DNA of 64,000 nt, from NCBI GenBank assembly GCA_029929735.1, contig JAKELP010000030.1, positions 2,693,493 through 2,757,492 on the forward strand, given 5' to 3'. The stretch's first letter is position 1; each line of letters begins with the position of its first letter. A model generated the notes under the pieces. It did no database searches. It was not told the origin of the DNA and saw only the letters and a list, made by a program, of their open reading frames with translations. A program made the translations under genes and the position numbers. Of the stretch, positions 1 through 10,627 are shown one piece after another. The DNA is from Mimosa pudica (taxonomy: Eukaryota > Streptophyta > Magnoliopsida > Fabales > Fabaceae).

Positions 1-2110
1 TTTCTGCTTGCAAATCTGGTTCAGAATAGGAAAATTTTGCCAAGAGCTCAACATCAGTAGAAAACTGAGCAACAGCAATGCTGCTTCTAGGATAGGTCTT
101 GTTGTAAGGCTTGATCCTTAAGAGAACAATAATTTCTGTTCCAATCAGTTGACTCAATTCTTGAGGGAAAGATCCCAACATTTGATCCTGGAACATATAT
201 AATGACCAGGATGAAGTACTTAGTTCCTCAGTAAATGATTCTATCTAGAAGTAGATTTGAAGGAATATGTCTTTACCCTTTCAAGTTGCTCTTGTAGTTG
301 TAGGGCCGTTTTTCCATATAACTGTGCACCAAGTTTGTTGAAAAACACAATTGAACATTCATCGGTGTTATCAGATACCTTATAATGCACCTTAAACCTA
401 AGGATGGGGATTTAGAAAATATATGTTAAGCCAAGTGAAGATATGGATTATAAGAAATTAAAAATATGGATTATACAACATTAAGCAGCAATAGTTTCAT
501 TGTCATACTTGGGCTCTGTGGTGTCAACTTTCCCAGGACATTTCTTACATTCAAGCTTGCCTTCCTCTGTCAAAATAGGTCTTGAGTTACAGGAGCAACC
601 CTCATATTTCCAATCCTCAGACGTTTCCAGCATTTCAATTGTTACTCTGCTGACCACATCCCCTGGCTGCTCACATCAAAAAAGAAAGTGTAAGCTATAG
701 AGAAGATGAGCTGCCTCGAAGTTAGGACTCTGGTTAGTTAAGAATTAATAGGTAATAGAAATAAGTGCCATTACCATTTCCATAGCCTTCATATCGGCCA
801 ATGTGAACCTCCTTGGAAAATTAAGTAGGTCTTCAGGAGTGAAAGAAGTAGGTTCTGGTAATCCCACCTTGGACAGAGATGTAGCAACAGCAGGATTACT
901 GGTAAGACTGCAAACAGAGAAATTTATTAATTATGGAGTAGATTTAAGGCATGGGATAAAGGACGCAAGGAAGTTTGAAGTGTCCCTTAAAGTAACCTGT
1001 CTAGCAGCCTCTTTGCTTCAGGTAAATTTGGGTGGAAAATAACCTTGGTAGCCTCAGCTGCACTTGAAACATGTGAATAGCCTACAAATACAGCTATGTA
1101 ACATGAAGCGATCACAGTGAAAATTAACAATTTTAGTATGATATTGTACCTTCTTTGTACAGTATTTTTGCAAACTTTAGTAAAGTGATTATAGGTGTCT
1201 TCAAATCAGGTTTTCGGGAGGCATAAGTCTCAACGGCAGAATCTCCATATAGGACAACATTTATAGCATGCCCCCTGACATCGATTTTTGTAAGAATCAA
1301 ATGTTTATGAAAATTTTAATTCTGGGAAATTGCAAATGGGCAATAAAACAGGGGAATAAATATGATAAATTCACTTACTCAGTGTCAGCCAATGTGAGAT
1401 TAAGTCTTGCACTGTTCTCATACTCCCTTCTCTGATTTTCCAACTCCCCAAATGCTGTAAGGAACCCAACAACATCTGCTAATACAAGTTTCAATAAACA
1501 CTATACATCCTTAAATACATAATTGGTGATATTGGAAAAAGTAATATAATAGATGACAATAACATGCCTATGAGCTCAATATTATTGGCACTGTGGGTTG
1601 ATATTTCCTTAATGGAGACAAAGTTGTATTCATGGGCATTAATATGGGCTGTTGATTTCCTAATGATGGTTGATGGATGAAATTTCAGCTTCCAAGGGTG
1701 GGCAGCAAAGCGGTATTGATCTAGATTACTAATGACATTGAAATTTTCAATATGGTAAACCTCTCCTTCAACGGGGAATTTCTGATATTGCTCCATCAAA
1801 ATTCTGAGGACTGTGAATGCCTCTATCCTACTCCCCTGAATTAAAAAATCACACATATCAACACACAAAGCATATGTCAGCACTTTGCACATGATGTAAA
1901 ACAAAATGAAAGTTCAGGTTTTTTAAATGAAACAATAAAAACAATACACACTTCCGCATCTAGTAGCATGAGAGATAATTTCCATGATGCAAAAGGTGGT
2001 GTTTTCCTGTGAACTTTCCATTTTCCAATAACCTTAACTGTTATTGCCCAAGTTTCTTTTTTTCCATGCAAATCTTTTAGAAGGGTGCTCTCTCCATGGG
2101 CAATGGACGC
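1..2110 (-). CDS. RPA1-like single-stranded DNA-binding protein, partial, spliced
   Basis: I rebuilt nine coding exons on the minus strand: about 2110-1952, 1835-1568, 1475-1379, 1274-1150, 1057-997, 907-775, 666-509, 397-277 and 187 to beyond base 1. Phases match at every junction. The product begins with a DUF223/OB-fold (KKETWAITVKVIGKW, later PVEGEVYHIENFNV), then a second OB-fold (VVGFLTAFGELENQRR, INVVLYGDSAVETYA), then a zinc-ribbon OB domain with C-x-C...C-x2-C (GCSCNS, ECKKCPGK) followed by KVHYKVSDNTDECSIVFFNK. This order is that of RPA large-subunit relatives, which bind single-stranded DNA in the nucleus; the RPA1 N-terminal interaction domain is not seen. The frame is open upstream of the first Met (2071) to a likely splice acceptor near 2111, so a short first exon may be missing. 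The 3' end lies outside the window. One intron starts with GC. Plants hold many such copies, some from Helitrons, so a transposon-borne relative remains possible. Confidence 0.85.
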
Positions 2111-2695
2111 TGGTAATAAAAAATAAGATAGGCATTAGCTACGCGAAGGGCAGCAAAAACCTTAAGAAAGGAACAAAGAAGAAAAGAACATAGCAAGCTC
2201 ATTAACCTTAAAAAGTTGAGAAAGAAAGTACAGTTTGGAACTGATGAAAAATGGAAAGAGCCTTTATTTATAGTTGCAAGTGGTGAATGATAATCTGTAA
2301 TCTGTTGATTGATGACTAAATGCATTGTAATGATGCGCAGGAATCAAGGCCCCTAATTAAAATGCTAAATGCTGATAAAGTCATGAAATATGAAATAAAA
2401 CCAAAAACTGAATCTTCTGCAATTACGAAGCAGATGAGGGCGAGCACAAAGACACCCAATAATGTACAACGAACCTAGAAAAGTGGAGTACAGAGACACC
2501 AACTAAGGCACAACAAACCAAGAAATACAACAAACCAAGAAAATGCTTATGCCAAACTCAACAACAAAGACACTAAAATGATCACATTTTTTTGCAAATA
2601 TACCATATGCAATAGGAAGGAAAATATCAGTAGATTAAATCTAACGTTGAAAAGCATGAAATAATGCTAATAAGCAACAAAGGAAAAGGTGAAAG
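2111..2695. other. 5' flank of the RPA-like gene
   Basis: No coding region is supported. It is A+T-rich sequence on the promoter side of the RPA-like gene and may hold a short 5' exon. It ends at the GAAAG target duplication of the SIRE-like element. Confidence 0.5.
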
Positions 2696-4469
2696 TGTTA
2701 GAATCTTAAGTTTTGATGAAGACTAAAATATAAAGGAATAGGCCAAGTACTTAGAAAGCAATAGGATAACATAGGATCCCAAGTAAGAGTGCAACCGGAT
2801 GTGGATTTACTTCCGGATAGACTAGGACTCGCGCATGAAGATGAATGATTTATCCCCCAGCGGCAGCGAGTAACTCACTAGGGAAATAACTTAGTCCAAG
2901 AGCATTAGGTACACAAAACCTTAAGACTAAGTTATGATTCAACCGGAAGTGAAATTGCTTCCTGTTGGATTTTGACTGGCGCAGCCTGATAAAATAGAAT
3001 AACCCCAAGCGTCAGTGAATCAGCCTCGTTAAGTGAAATTGCTTCCTGATAGATTTTGACTGGCGCAGACTGATAGAATAGATATAACCCTAAGCGTCAG
3101 TGAGTCTACCTCGTCAAGTGAAAATGCATCCGATAGCATAGTGACTAGCGCTGACTGTTGGATTGAAGGACACTGAGCGAGAGTGAGTAATAGTAAACAA
3201 AATCCTTCATCCAGTGGTTTTACTTCCGGATGTAGAAGTGCTTCCAGATACATCATAGACTAAGAGGACTAACGTTCAAAGTACACAATACACTAAGTCA
3301 GAACATAGTCTAAGTAAAACTACTCCCCATAGCAAACAAGCTTCCCACAGCATGTATAGTTCTTACTATATTTGGTTATATATATATTGCTATGTTGGAC
3401 TAACCAGTATGTGCAGAACTTAGTCACACTTCCGGATGCAAATGAGCTTCCGGATGGAAAGACTCTTGGCATTGGGACTCAGAGCTTAACACTTGCAGAG
3501 CAAGATTGCCACTTCCGGATGAACGATGATCATCCGTCAGCAAGAGTACAAGAGTCAACATCACATACTTAGAAGTCAGAATGCTTTTGTCAGAGCAGAG
3601 GTGTCAGGACTACTTTTCAGAGATAAAGCAAGTCAACCCTGCTAAGCATTAACGAAGATGTACTTCTCAACGGTAACATGGGATTAACGGCTATATTCAA
3701 ACGATCATATTCAACCTGCCGCCCAGGAAGCCGAGTATAAAAGAAACATCTACATTCAGAAGATAGGAGGAAGAACAGAGCATATTATCTGATGTATTAT
3801 CTTCTACATTCCTCTCATCTTCTACTCTCAGATCTAGAGTTGTAACATTCTTAGAGAGTAATTCAATTGTACTTAAGTGAGTAACATCATCTACTCTTAG
3901 AGAGAGTCATTTGTACTTAAGTGATTATCAAAATCAGTTCATAGAGTGAACATATTATCAAATCCTCTGATTGATAGAGGCTGTTCTTAAGCTTGTGCTT
4001 GAAGAACAGAATTGTTATATTACAATAGTAAGGGGGAGCATTTAGAGGTTTTCTAAATCTCCATTGGTTGCAAGTTAGCCCGCAAAACTTGTGGTTGTAA
4101 GGTTTGCAGGTGAACCCGTTGTAAAACCTGTGGGTTGTTAGGTGAACCCGTGTTCGTAAAACCTAAAGTGTAAAGGCTTTCTTGTGCCTGGTTCAAACAA
4201 GAAGGTTAGTGGATTGAAAATCTCAGGTGGAGCCTGAGGACTGGATGTAGGTCTAGGAGTGACCGAACCAGGATAAACTCGCTTGTGCATATTCTGCTTA
4301 TTTAAATCTCACACCAAGCACCACACCACTGTATACTCACTTGTGCTTGGGATGATCCATCGTCACTCTCATCAAGCACAAGGAGTAAAGATTTTGAAAA
4401 GGGAAAATTATTAAACTTTTATTCTCCACCCAATTCACCCCCCCTCTTGGGTGACAGCCACGCATTTCA
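2696..4469 (+). repeat. 5' LTR of element 1
   Basis: The LTR is 1774 bp, TG...CA bounded. U3 is made of loosely repeated modules with CCGGAAG / CTTCCGG half-sites and AGCGCCAG / CTGGCGC-like motifs. A TATA box (TATAAAAG, 3736-3743) probably drives the genomic transcript. The 3' part has repeated short motifs such as gtaaaacctgtggg. Confidence 0.92.
3736..3743 (+). promoter_or_regulatory. LTR TATA box
   Basis: TATAAAAG follows the modular U3. The same position in the 3' LTR (11667-11674) and in the LTRs of the related elements (24731, 58000, and minus strand near 35039 and 42782) also has a TATA box, so it is a family feature. Confidence 0.7.
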
Positions 4470-4471
4470 TT

Positions 4472-4483
4472 TGGTATCAGAGC
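4472..4483 (+). other. Primer-binding site, initiator Met tRNA type
   Basis: TGGTATCAGAGC lies two bases after the LTR. This is the standard plant Copia primer site complementary to the 3' end of tRNA-iMet. Confidence 0.93.
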
Positions 4484-4537
4484 AAGGTCACTTGTTTAAA
4501 GGATCCAACGATCTCAAGTGCAAAGACCTAGGCTGAC

Positions 4538-5893
4538 TTGGGTTACAAAATGTGTTTTGAAGGTTTTGACCATACTATCCCACCCGTGTTAGAAAATGCT
4601 GATTTTTACTTATGGAAGGGAAGGATGAAAAGTTTTATACTATCCACGGATTTCAAAATGTGGGATGTCTTTGAAAAGGACTCTGATTTCAAACCAAAAG
4701 TAAATTGGACAGAAGAGGAGAAAAGTTTATTTTACTTAAACCTTAGAGCAATGCAGATTTTGCACAAAAGCTTATCTGACAATGATTACCAGAAAATTAA
4801 ACATTGCTCTAGTGCTAGAGATATTTGGAATACTCTTAATGTGATATATGCTTCTAACCCATCTCTTGAAAGCTCAGCTATCCAAAGCTCAACTCGTGCC
4901 CCTTGTGGATCATCTACTGATGAGCTTCTGGAAGCTGATATTGAGGAAGCAGGCTTCAGTGAAGAGAGTATCCATCTTTGCCTAGAAGATTCAGAAAGTG
5001 AGGTATCTGGATCTGAAATTGAATTCTCTGATTTACAAGATGCATACAATGAGTTATATACTAAATATTGTAAACTTGCAAAGGAACTTCTAGGCATAAA
5101 AGAAAAAGATAGGAAACTTGTAAAACTAATTTCTTCTTCTACATCCAAAGTTTCTGAGGGTTCTTTTAAAGAACTAGTGGTTCCGATAGCTAGCCCACTA
5201 TCGGTAGGTAAAACTTCAACATGCCTTGAAAAAAGTTTTGACTGTAAACACGTGTTGAAGGATAAAGAAAAGCTTTCAAAAGAAACTGAGATTTAAAAGG
5301 AACAAAAAGCTTTTCTAAAGAAAACTAATCATGATAATGATAGAAAACCCCATTTTGATTATCATTCCATTATCTGTCATTATTGTGGTAGATTAGGACA
5401 TATTTCTCACACATGCAGTCTTAGAAGAAATTCAAATGTGAGAAATAAGTTTGTATGGATTCCTAAAGGACAAGTAAGGTCCAGTGCTAACCATGTAGGA
5501 CCCAAGTACAAATAGGTACCAAAACATCCTCCTAGTGCCTTACTTGTGCAGGAAAGATCAAGAGTTCCTCTCACCCCAAAGAAGAGAACTCGTGGTGATG
5601 CAACTGCTGATACTCCCTGGTACAACCATAAGAAGCAATGCGCAACCACCAGGAACAATGGTTCTGTCTCAAGAATGAGCTATCACAGAGTTCCACTCAA
5701 CTATCCTGAGAAGAACAACAGAGAATGGATTCCTCGATCAACATTGAAAAGGCTCTTGAATCCTACCTCTCAGAAGAAAGTGCTTCAGACCAAAGATAAG
5801 TATAGAAGATTCCCTTGGGTAAGCAAGGGATCACTTAAGGTTGAAGCATGCAATAGTAAAATCTCCTATGCAAGTGTTAGATGGACTTATTGA
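4538..5893 (+). pseudogene. Truncated gag of element 1, two nonsense codons
   Basis: The frame starts MGYKMCFEGFDHTIPPV and shows the N-terminal Copia gag block (LWKGRMKSFILSTDFKMW). It then skips most of the usual UBN2-type core that is present in element 4. Further on comes a CCHC knuckle CHYCGRLGHISHTC (about 5371-5415). Two in-frame stops break it: TAA at 5294-5296, where the sister copies read TCA, and TAG at 5514-5516, where they read TGG. Beyond each stop the frame stays open and matches element 2 closely, ending at a TGA at about 5891. Gag would form the particle; here only a short N-terminal piece of 252 aa could be made. Confidence 0.88.
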
Positions 5894-6535
5894 GATTTTA
5901 CATCAAGCATCATGTATATGAACATTATATGCCTTATAAGAGTTTATCACAATGTTCATAGTCTACATGCTATCTATGACTATCATTATCAGTATATAAC
6001 CATGTGCATATAGTCATAGTTGATTTGCAATGCCATATTCATAGTGAATAATCTTTAGGTGCATGTGAATCACGTACTTCCTACAAACTGACAAGTCAGA
6101 TCCAAGTCTGGATACTAAAAAGAGAAGAAGGGGGTTATTTGATATATTGTAGGAAAGAAGACTGGAAGCAATAACAAGATTCAAGACTATACATCAGCTG
6201 AGATATTTGTCATATTTTGGGAGCTAGAGTTAGAGCTTAATCGCCAAAAAGGCAACAAGGAGGGAAAGAAAGAATTGACATTCATTACAATACAAATGAT
6301 GTCCAGTCATACAAAATCAATCTATGGAGGACCTCTCTCTTTGCTTGGCTTCAGTCCTTGGTTCAGTCTTCAACATTGTTGCCTCTTCTCCTGACACTAA
6401 TGTTGAAGCTGTGAGGAAGTACAAAAAGGCAAAGCAAATTTAATGGGCTGAGAGCAGATGTGTGGCATGGAGTTGATACAACTCAAATGAAGTTTAAACA
6501 TCTGTGCTTAATTGATAAGACCTGCTAACTGTACT
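5894..6535 (+). other. Non-coding gap where pol is missing
   Basis: No supported ORF. Part of this stretch (gattttacat...aaactgac) recurs in elements 2 and 3, so it belongs to the non-autonomous subfamily. No protease, integrase or RT motif is visible here. Confidence 0.6.
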
Positions 6536-7094
6536 AACTTAGGCACCGAAGTGCCAATCCTTAGTTTTTGCAGGTTCCCCACAATGTTAAATCTTAAGTG
6601 AGTCCAACCGGAAGCAAAATCACTTCCGGATACTCTTTTGCTGGCGCTGGATAATAACTCAATGTGATCAAGAACACCACTCCAACCGGAAGCAAAACTA
6701 CTTCCGGATGATCACTCACTGACACTGGATGATCAAGCCAAGAGAGCACCAATACCAGCCCAAGGGACACGTCACTTCAGAATCGCTTCATCTTCCTCTC
6801 TGAGAAGGTGTGCCCTATCTGACAAGATGAAACGACACATGTCATAAGGTGCGCCGTTTCAATTAAAAGCTTTACGTTATTCAATGTGTGAAAAACTGAA
6901 GAGACATGACCATTTTATCCTCAGAAGTTTTACCTATAAATAGATGTCATTTTTCACTTTCATCTTTTACTGCATTTTTTTTACTCACATCATTTTCTCT
7001 GAAAAATCTCTTCATCTTCTCCATCGTGTTCTTCATTTTTCTCTACATACTCCTCGCATTTCATCTCTATTTACCACAACATTCATACAAAAAA
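6536..7094 (+). promoter_or_regulatory. Internal promoter-like block ahead of ORF2
   Basis: The block starts taacttaggcaccgaagtgc and contains TGTTAAATCTTAAG (6585-6598), which resembles the LTR start TGTTAGAATCTTAAG. It then has CCGGAAG...CTTCCGG pairs with ctggcgct, as in U3, and a good TATA box TATAAATAG (6935-6943) about 160 bases before the ORF2 start codon. The same block follows pol in element 4 (63663-64000) and precedes ORF2 in element 2 (minus strand, 39774 to about 40280). Its position and conservation suggest a separate promoter for ORF2; this is inference. Confidence 0.6.
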
Positions 7095-10000
7095 ATGGCC
7101 GGTTCGCATGAATCCAACCCAGTTACCCAGAAAGCCTCTTCATCCAAGAAGCACAAGTCGAAATCTGGAAAAACTCGCCATGAACGTTCTGGGAATTCTG
7201 GGAAAAATGATGAACACCATGAAGAACATCATGAACGTCCTCAAATTTCTGGGCAAACGCAAGGGCTGAATGAACAAGTCCAGGACCAGCCTGGACATTC
7301 TGAGAGAGTGGCAGAACAACCTGAGGCTTCTGGGCATGAGCAAGCGAAGGAAGCCAAGAGAAAAGGAAAGAAGAAGAAGGTTCAATTCGCTGAAGAGCCT
7401 TCTTCCAAAAGGCAAAGGGTTGAAGAAGATGACCCTTCAGTTTACAGAGATGGGGCTTTAGAACCTGTTGCCTCGAAGTTTGAGACTATCAAGCCCTACT
7501 TCAACAACGGGCTGTTCATCGATCTGGATAAGATAGATGACCTAGGGTTTTCTCATCTTCGCCCATATCTGGAGAAATACATGCCCTGGCTGGGGATCAA
7601 CCAGGACTACAACGTCAACGTCCTGCGAGCCTTCTGTCAATCCCTCGTAGGCAAGGTTAAATACAAGAAGGTTGATGGAAAAGAGCAAATCCACAAACTC
7701 TCCTTCACTGCCACTGTACGGGGGAGATCCTTCAGATTCACCTGGAGGACGTTGAATGAGTTGATGGGAATCACAGATGAGGGTATGAACGAGTGGCTGT
7801 ACCCTGAGTCATTGAAGTACAGCAAGGAGGAACTCGAGCAGCTGTATGGCACCAAAGAGAAGAAGGTGTCCAAAATGTCTGACTCTCACAGGCTCCTGTA
7901 CTACATCTACTCCCGGATAATGACACACAAGGGGGGTAACTTCAATGAGTTCACACAATTGGACAACCCATGGTTCCCCAGACTCCTCTCCCAGCAGCCA
8001 ATCAACCCGGGGCAGTTGATTTGTCTTGAGCTTCAGAGATGGTTATCTAATGACAAGTCAGGCTATCTACCCTATCCCACCATCCTTGCCTTCCTCCTTG
8101 AGAAGAAACTGATAAAGGCGACATCTGATGTGGAGGAAGAGAATGTCAAGTGTGCTCCTGTGGGGGCAACTAACATTAGCAAGATGGGGATCAAATATCT
8201 GAAGCCTGCTAAGCCCACTCGCTCAAGATCACAGACAAGCAGTGGCTCTCAGACTTCCGTCCCCTCTTCATCTGGTGCAGGGGATCAGGAAGTTGATTCC
8301 CACGCTGGGCCAGGCCGTGCTGCAAGAGTGCCAGCACCAGTCAGAGCCTTTGCTGAGGAAGTAAAGGAAGAGCTCCTCTTTAGGCTGACTGACTCCTTGA
8401 TGGCTCCTCTCCAAGATAAGTGTGATGCTGGGTTCCAACAGCAAGGGGAGCGGATCCAGTGGCTTGAGGACAGAATTGGCCAAGTCGAGAATCACATAGC
8501 CAGGGTGGATGCCAAACTTGACCTTATCCTTCAACATCTCCAAATTCCTCAACCCCCACAAGGTAACCCACCTCCACCACCTCCTCCTCCACAAAATCCT
8601 CCTCCTCCTCCTGGTCACCCACAACTTCCCCCTCCTCCTCATTCCCACACTCAACAACCACAGCCACCCCCACAAAATGACCAACAACCTCCCTCACCCC
8701 CAAACAATGACCACCAATCCCAGCCGTCACCTACCCATGACCAACAAAACCAAGACTCCCCTCAACAATCTCCTCGCCAATCCCCTCTCAACTCATCATC
8801 CTCAACTCCCTCACCCACTCGCCCCAACGCACCTACTCGCTCACCTCTCCGTCTCTCAGACTCATCCCTCCCTGACCCTCCAAACCCCACCTCTAGATCC
8901 AACCCCTTGGCAGACCACCTTGGTTTCCACACCGCCATTCACACCCTCAGCCACATCTACCTGCGAGACTACCCCCGCCTTCAGCAAATCCCTGAGGATC
9001 CTCACGTACCCTTTACTCCATTTACCCCACACTCTTCCACTACCTTCCCTGAATATTCCTCCACCTACCCATTCGAAGGTCTATTCGTAAATCCTTCCTG
9101 GTTCCCCAACCAACCCACATCCCCAGAACATACCTTACCTGCCTCTTCCCCAGAATCCTCACCCCAAACTCCACTTAACCCTGAACCTCTACCCTCCTCT
9201 TCATCTACTCCATCCCTGGCACTCACCCTTGTTGATGATGACAAAAGGGGGAGAAATGTTATGTCTGATCTTCGCCTAAGCATGGCCACAAGGGATGTTC
9301 TCAGCCAGCCATCACTCTGGATTGATGAAGACATCACGGCCGCCCTGCGTCGTGCATTTGAGTCCCAAAAGCTGGGCGGTGCTGAGAACCTTATAAGGGA
9401 AGAAGCCATCCGGTTCATGCAGCAGAAAAAAGCGGCTGAGCAGGGACCACACTTGGAGATGGTTGTCTTTGAGCCAAATGAACAAACTTCACAGCCTGAA
9501 TCATCTTCATCAGAACCTCCTCCAACTAAGATAAGTAGAAAGGATATTGAGGAGATAATGATGAAGTGGGGACTAAAGAAGATCAATCACCCTCCTATTG
9601 CGATAGTCAAGCCTATCCCCTCATCCACTGGGCAAGAGTCTGAGATCCCCTCGTCTGAGCAATCATCTGCCCCTCCTCCCTCATCTGAGCCAGCAGTCAC
9701 CTTCAGTGAATCTAGAAAGAAGGCCGTTGCCAAGAAGCGGACCAGGAAAATTATTGCCACCACTGAAACTGCTGAGAGTGAGGAAGAGACTCCATCTGAC
9801 CAACCTGAGCAAGAGACTTCATCTGCCCAAGTTGAGCCTGAAACCCCAGTAGTCCAAGCAGTTCCTATTCTAAAGGAGGTCAAGTTGGAAATTGAAGACA
9901 TGACTCCTGAGGAATATGAAAAGTATGGGTTCACGGACAAACTCTCCTTCGGTCAGATGGCCTGCCTCGATGCTGACAGAGCAAGTGCCATGCCTACTCC

Positions 10001-10367
10001 TCCGATTAGCAAGAGCAAAGGGAAGAGTAAGGGGAAAGGGAAAAGGAAAGCCCAGGAAGTTGAGGAGGATCCCAACTTTCCTGTATGGAACGTAAAGATT
10101 CGGGCTGTTCACTATCCCAATGGAGAGGTCGCCTACTTCGATGATGCTACAGGGTTCCCTGGGTATGAAGAAGTAGAGAACATGAAGAGGGCATTCGAGG
10201 AGTCTATCGAATCTGAAAGGCTCAGAAGAGAGAGAGAGGAAGAAGAGCTTCAGAATATCATTGCCCAGATAGACCAGAGTGTGCATGAGGCAGAGGTAGC
10301 CAGACTCCAGAAAGAGAGTGAAGAGAGACAGAGGGAGAGGGAGAGGAAAAAGAGACACCAAGTCTGA
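7095..10367 (+). CDS. SIRE-type second ORF (historically 'envelope-like'), 1090 aa
   Basis: The start is the ATG at 7095 (MAGSHESNPV). The element 2 protein begins at the matching MAGTNEPNPV, and the TATA box lies upstream of this ATG. The protein has a charged, disordered N-terminus (1-90). A conserved globular block (about 95-330: FIDLDKIDDLGFSHLRPYL, RSFRFTWRTLNELMGI, SRIMTHKGGNFNEFT) resembles the domain called 'putative plant transposon protein'. A coiled coil follows (about 390-445), then a long Pro/Gln/Ser-rich tract (about 450-650), a second conserved block (SLWIDEDITAALRRAFES), acidic S/T/P-rich segments, a basic patch KSKGKSKGKGKRK and a charged coiled-coil C-terminus. No membrane segment is seen within these 1090 residues, so an envelope role is not supported by sequence. 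The function is unknown. The frame is fully open although pol is gone and gag is broken. Confidence 0.85.
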   Translation: MAGSHESNPVTQKASSSKKHKSKSGKTRHERSGNSGKNDEHHEEHHERPQISGQTQGLNEQVQDQPGHSERVAEQPEASGHEQAKEAKRKGKKKKVQFAEEPSSKRQRVEEDDPSVYRDGALEPVASKFETIKPYFNNGLFIDLDKIDDLGFSHLRPYLEKYMPWLGINQDYNVNVLRAFCQSLVGKVKYKKVDGKEQIHKLSFTATVRGRSFRFTWRTLNELMGITDEGMNEWLYPESLKYSKEELEQLYGTKEKKVSKMSDSHRLLYYIYSRIMTHKGGNFNEFTQLDNPWFPRLLSQQPINPGQLICLELQRWLSNDKSGYLPYPTILAFLLEKKLIKATSDVEEENVKCAPVGATNISKMGIKYLKPAKPTRSRSQTSSGSQTSVPSSSGAGDQEVDSHAGPGRAARVPAPVRAFAEEVKEELLFRLTDSLMAPLQDKCDAGFQQQGERIQWLEDRIGQVENHIARVDAKLDLILQHLQIPQPPQGNPPPPPPPPQNPPPPPGHPQLPPPPHSHTQQPQPPPQNDQQPPSPPNNDHQSQPSPTHDQQNQDSPQQSPRQSPLNSSSSTPSPTRPNAPTRSPLRLSDSSLPDPPNPTSRSNPLADHLGFHTAIHTLSHIYLRDYPRLQQIPEDPHVPFTPFTPHSSTTFPEYSSTYPFEGLFVNPSWFPNQPTSPEHTLPASSPESSPQTPLNPEPLPSSSSTPSLALTLVDDDKRGRNVMSDLRLSMATRDVLSQPSLWIDEDITAALRRAFESQKLGGAENLIREEAIRFMQQKKAAEQGPHLEMVVFEPNEQTSQPESSSSEPPPTKISRKDIEEIMMKWGLKKINHPPIAIVKPIPSSTGQESEIPSSEQSSAPPPSSEPAVTFSESRKKAVAKKRTRKIIATTETAESEEETPSDQPEQETSSAQVEPETPVVQAVPILKEVKLEIEDMTPEEYEKYGFTDKLSFGQMACLDADRASAMPTPPISKSKGKSKGKGKRKAQEVEEDPNFPVWNVKIRAVHYPNGEVAYFDDATGFPGYEEVENMKRAFEESIESERLRREREEEELQNIIAQIDQSVHEAEVARLQKESEERQRERERKKRHQV

Positions 10368-10613
10368 ATCCCCAATCCAAAACAAAACCCCCAATCCAAA
10401 AACCTTTTAACTTAGAAATTTTTCCTTATTTTCATGCATCTCTCATTCTTACTTAGTGTAGATTACTTGTATATGCCTTGCTTGTATACTCTAACATGTA
10501 ATCCTTGTTCATTTATAATATCTGTCTGAGTTACTTGTTCTTATCCATCGCTTTTATTATTCGGCTAATCCTTTCATATAAACTTAATCGATAAAACTAA
10601 GTTTGTCATCATC

Positions 10614-10627
10614 AAAAAGGGGGAGAA
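10614..10627 (+). other. Polypurine tract of element 1
   Basis: AAAAAGGGGGAGAA lies directly before the 3' LTR and would prime plus-strand DNA synthesis. The same tract precedes the 3' LTRs of elements 2 and 3. Confidence 0.9.

Noticed and set aside
803..1042. A 79-aa plus-strand ORF
   Set aside because: The minus strand carries well-phased RPA-like exons across this region.
3029..3256. A 75-aa minus-strand ORF repeated at 10960-11187
   Set aside because: It lies in U3 of both LTRs and has no domain. Its repetition comes from the LTR pair.
6906..7094. An N-terminal extension of ORF2 with a hydrophobic, membrane-like stretch
   Set aside because: It overlaps the TATA box and leader, and element 2 has no such extension, its protein starting at the matching MAG. 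The hydrophobic stretch is T-rich leader read in frame.
8268..10394. Several long minus-strand ORFs inside ORF2
   Set aside because: They mirror the Pro-rich and Glu/Lys-rich codons of ORF2 on the other strand and match no family.
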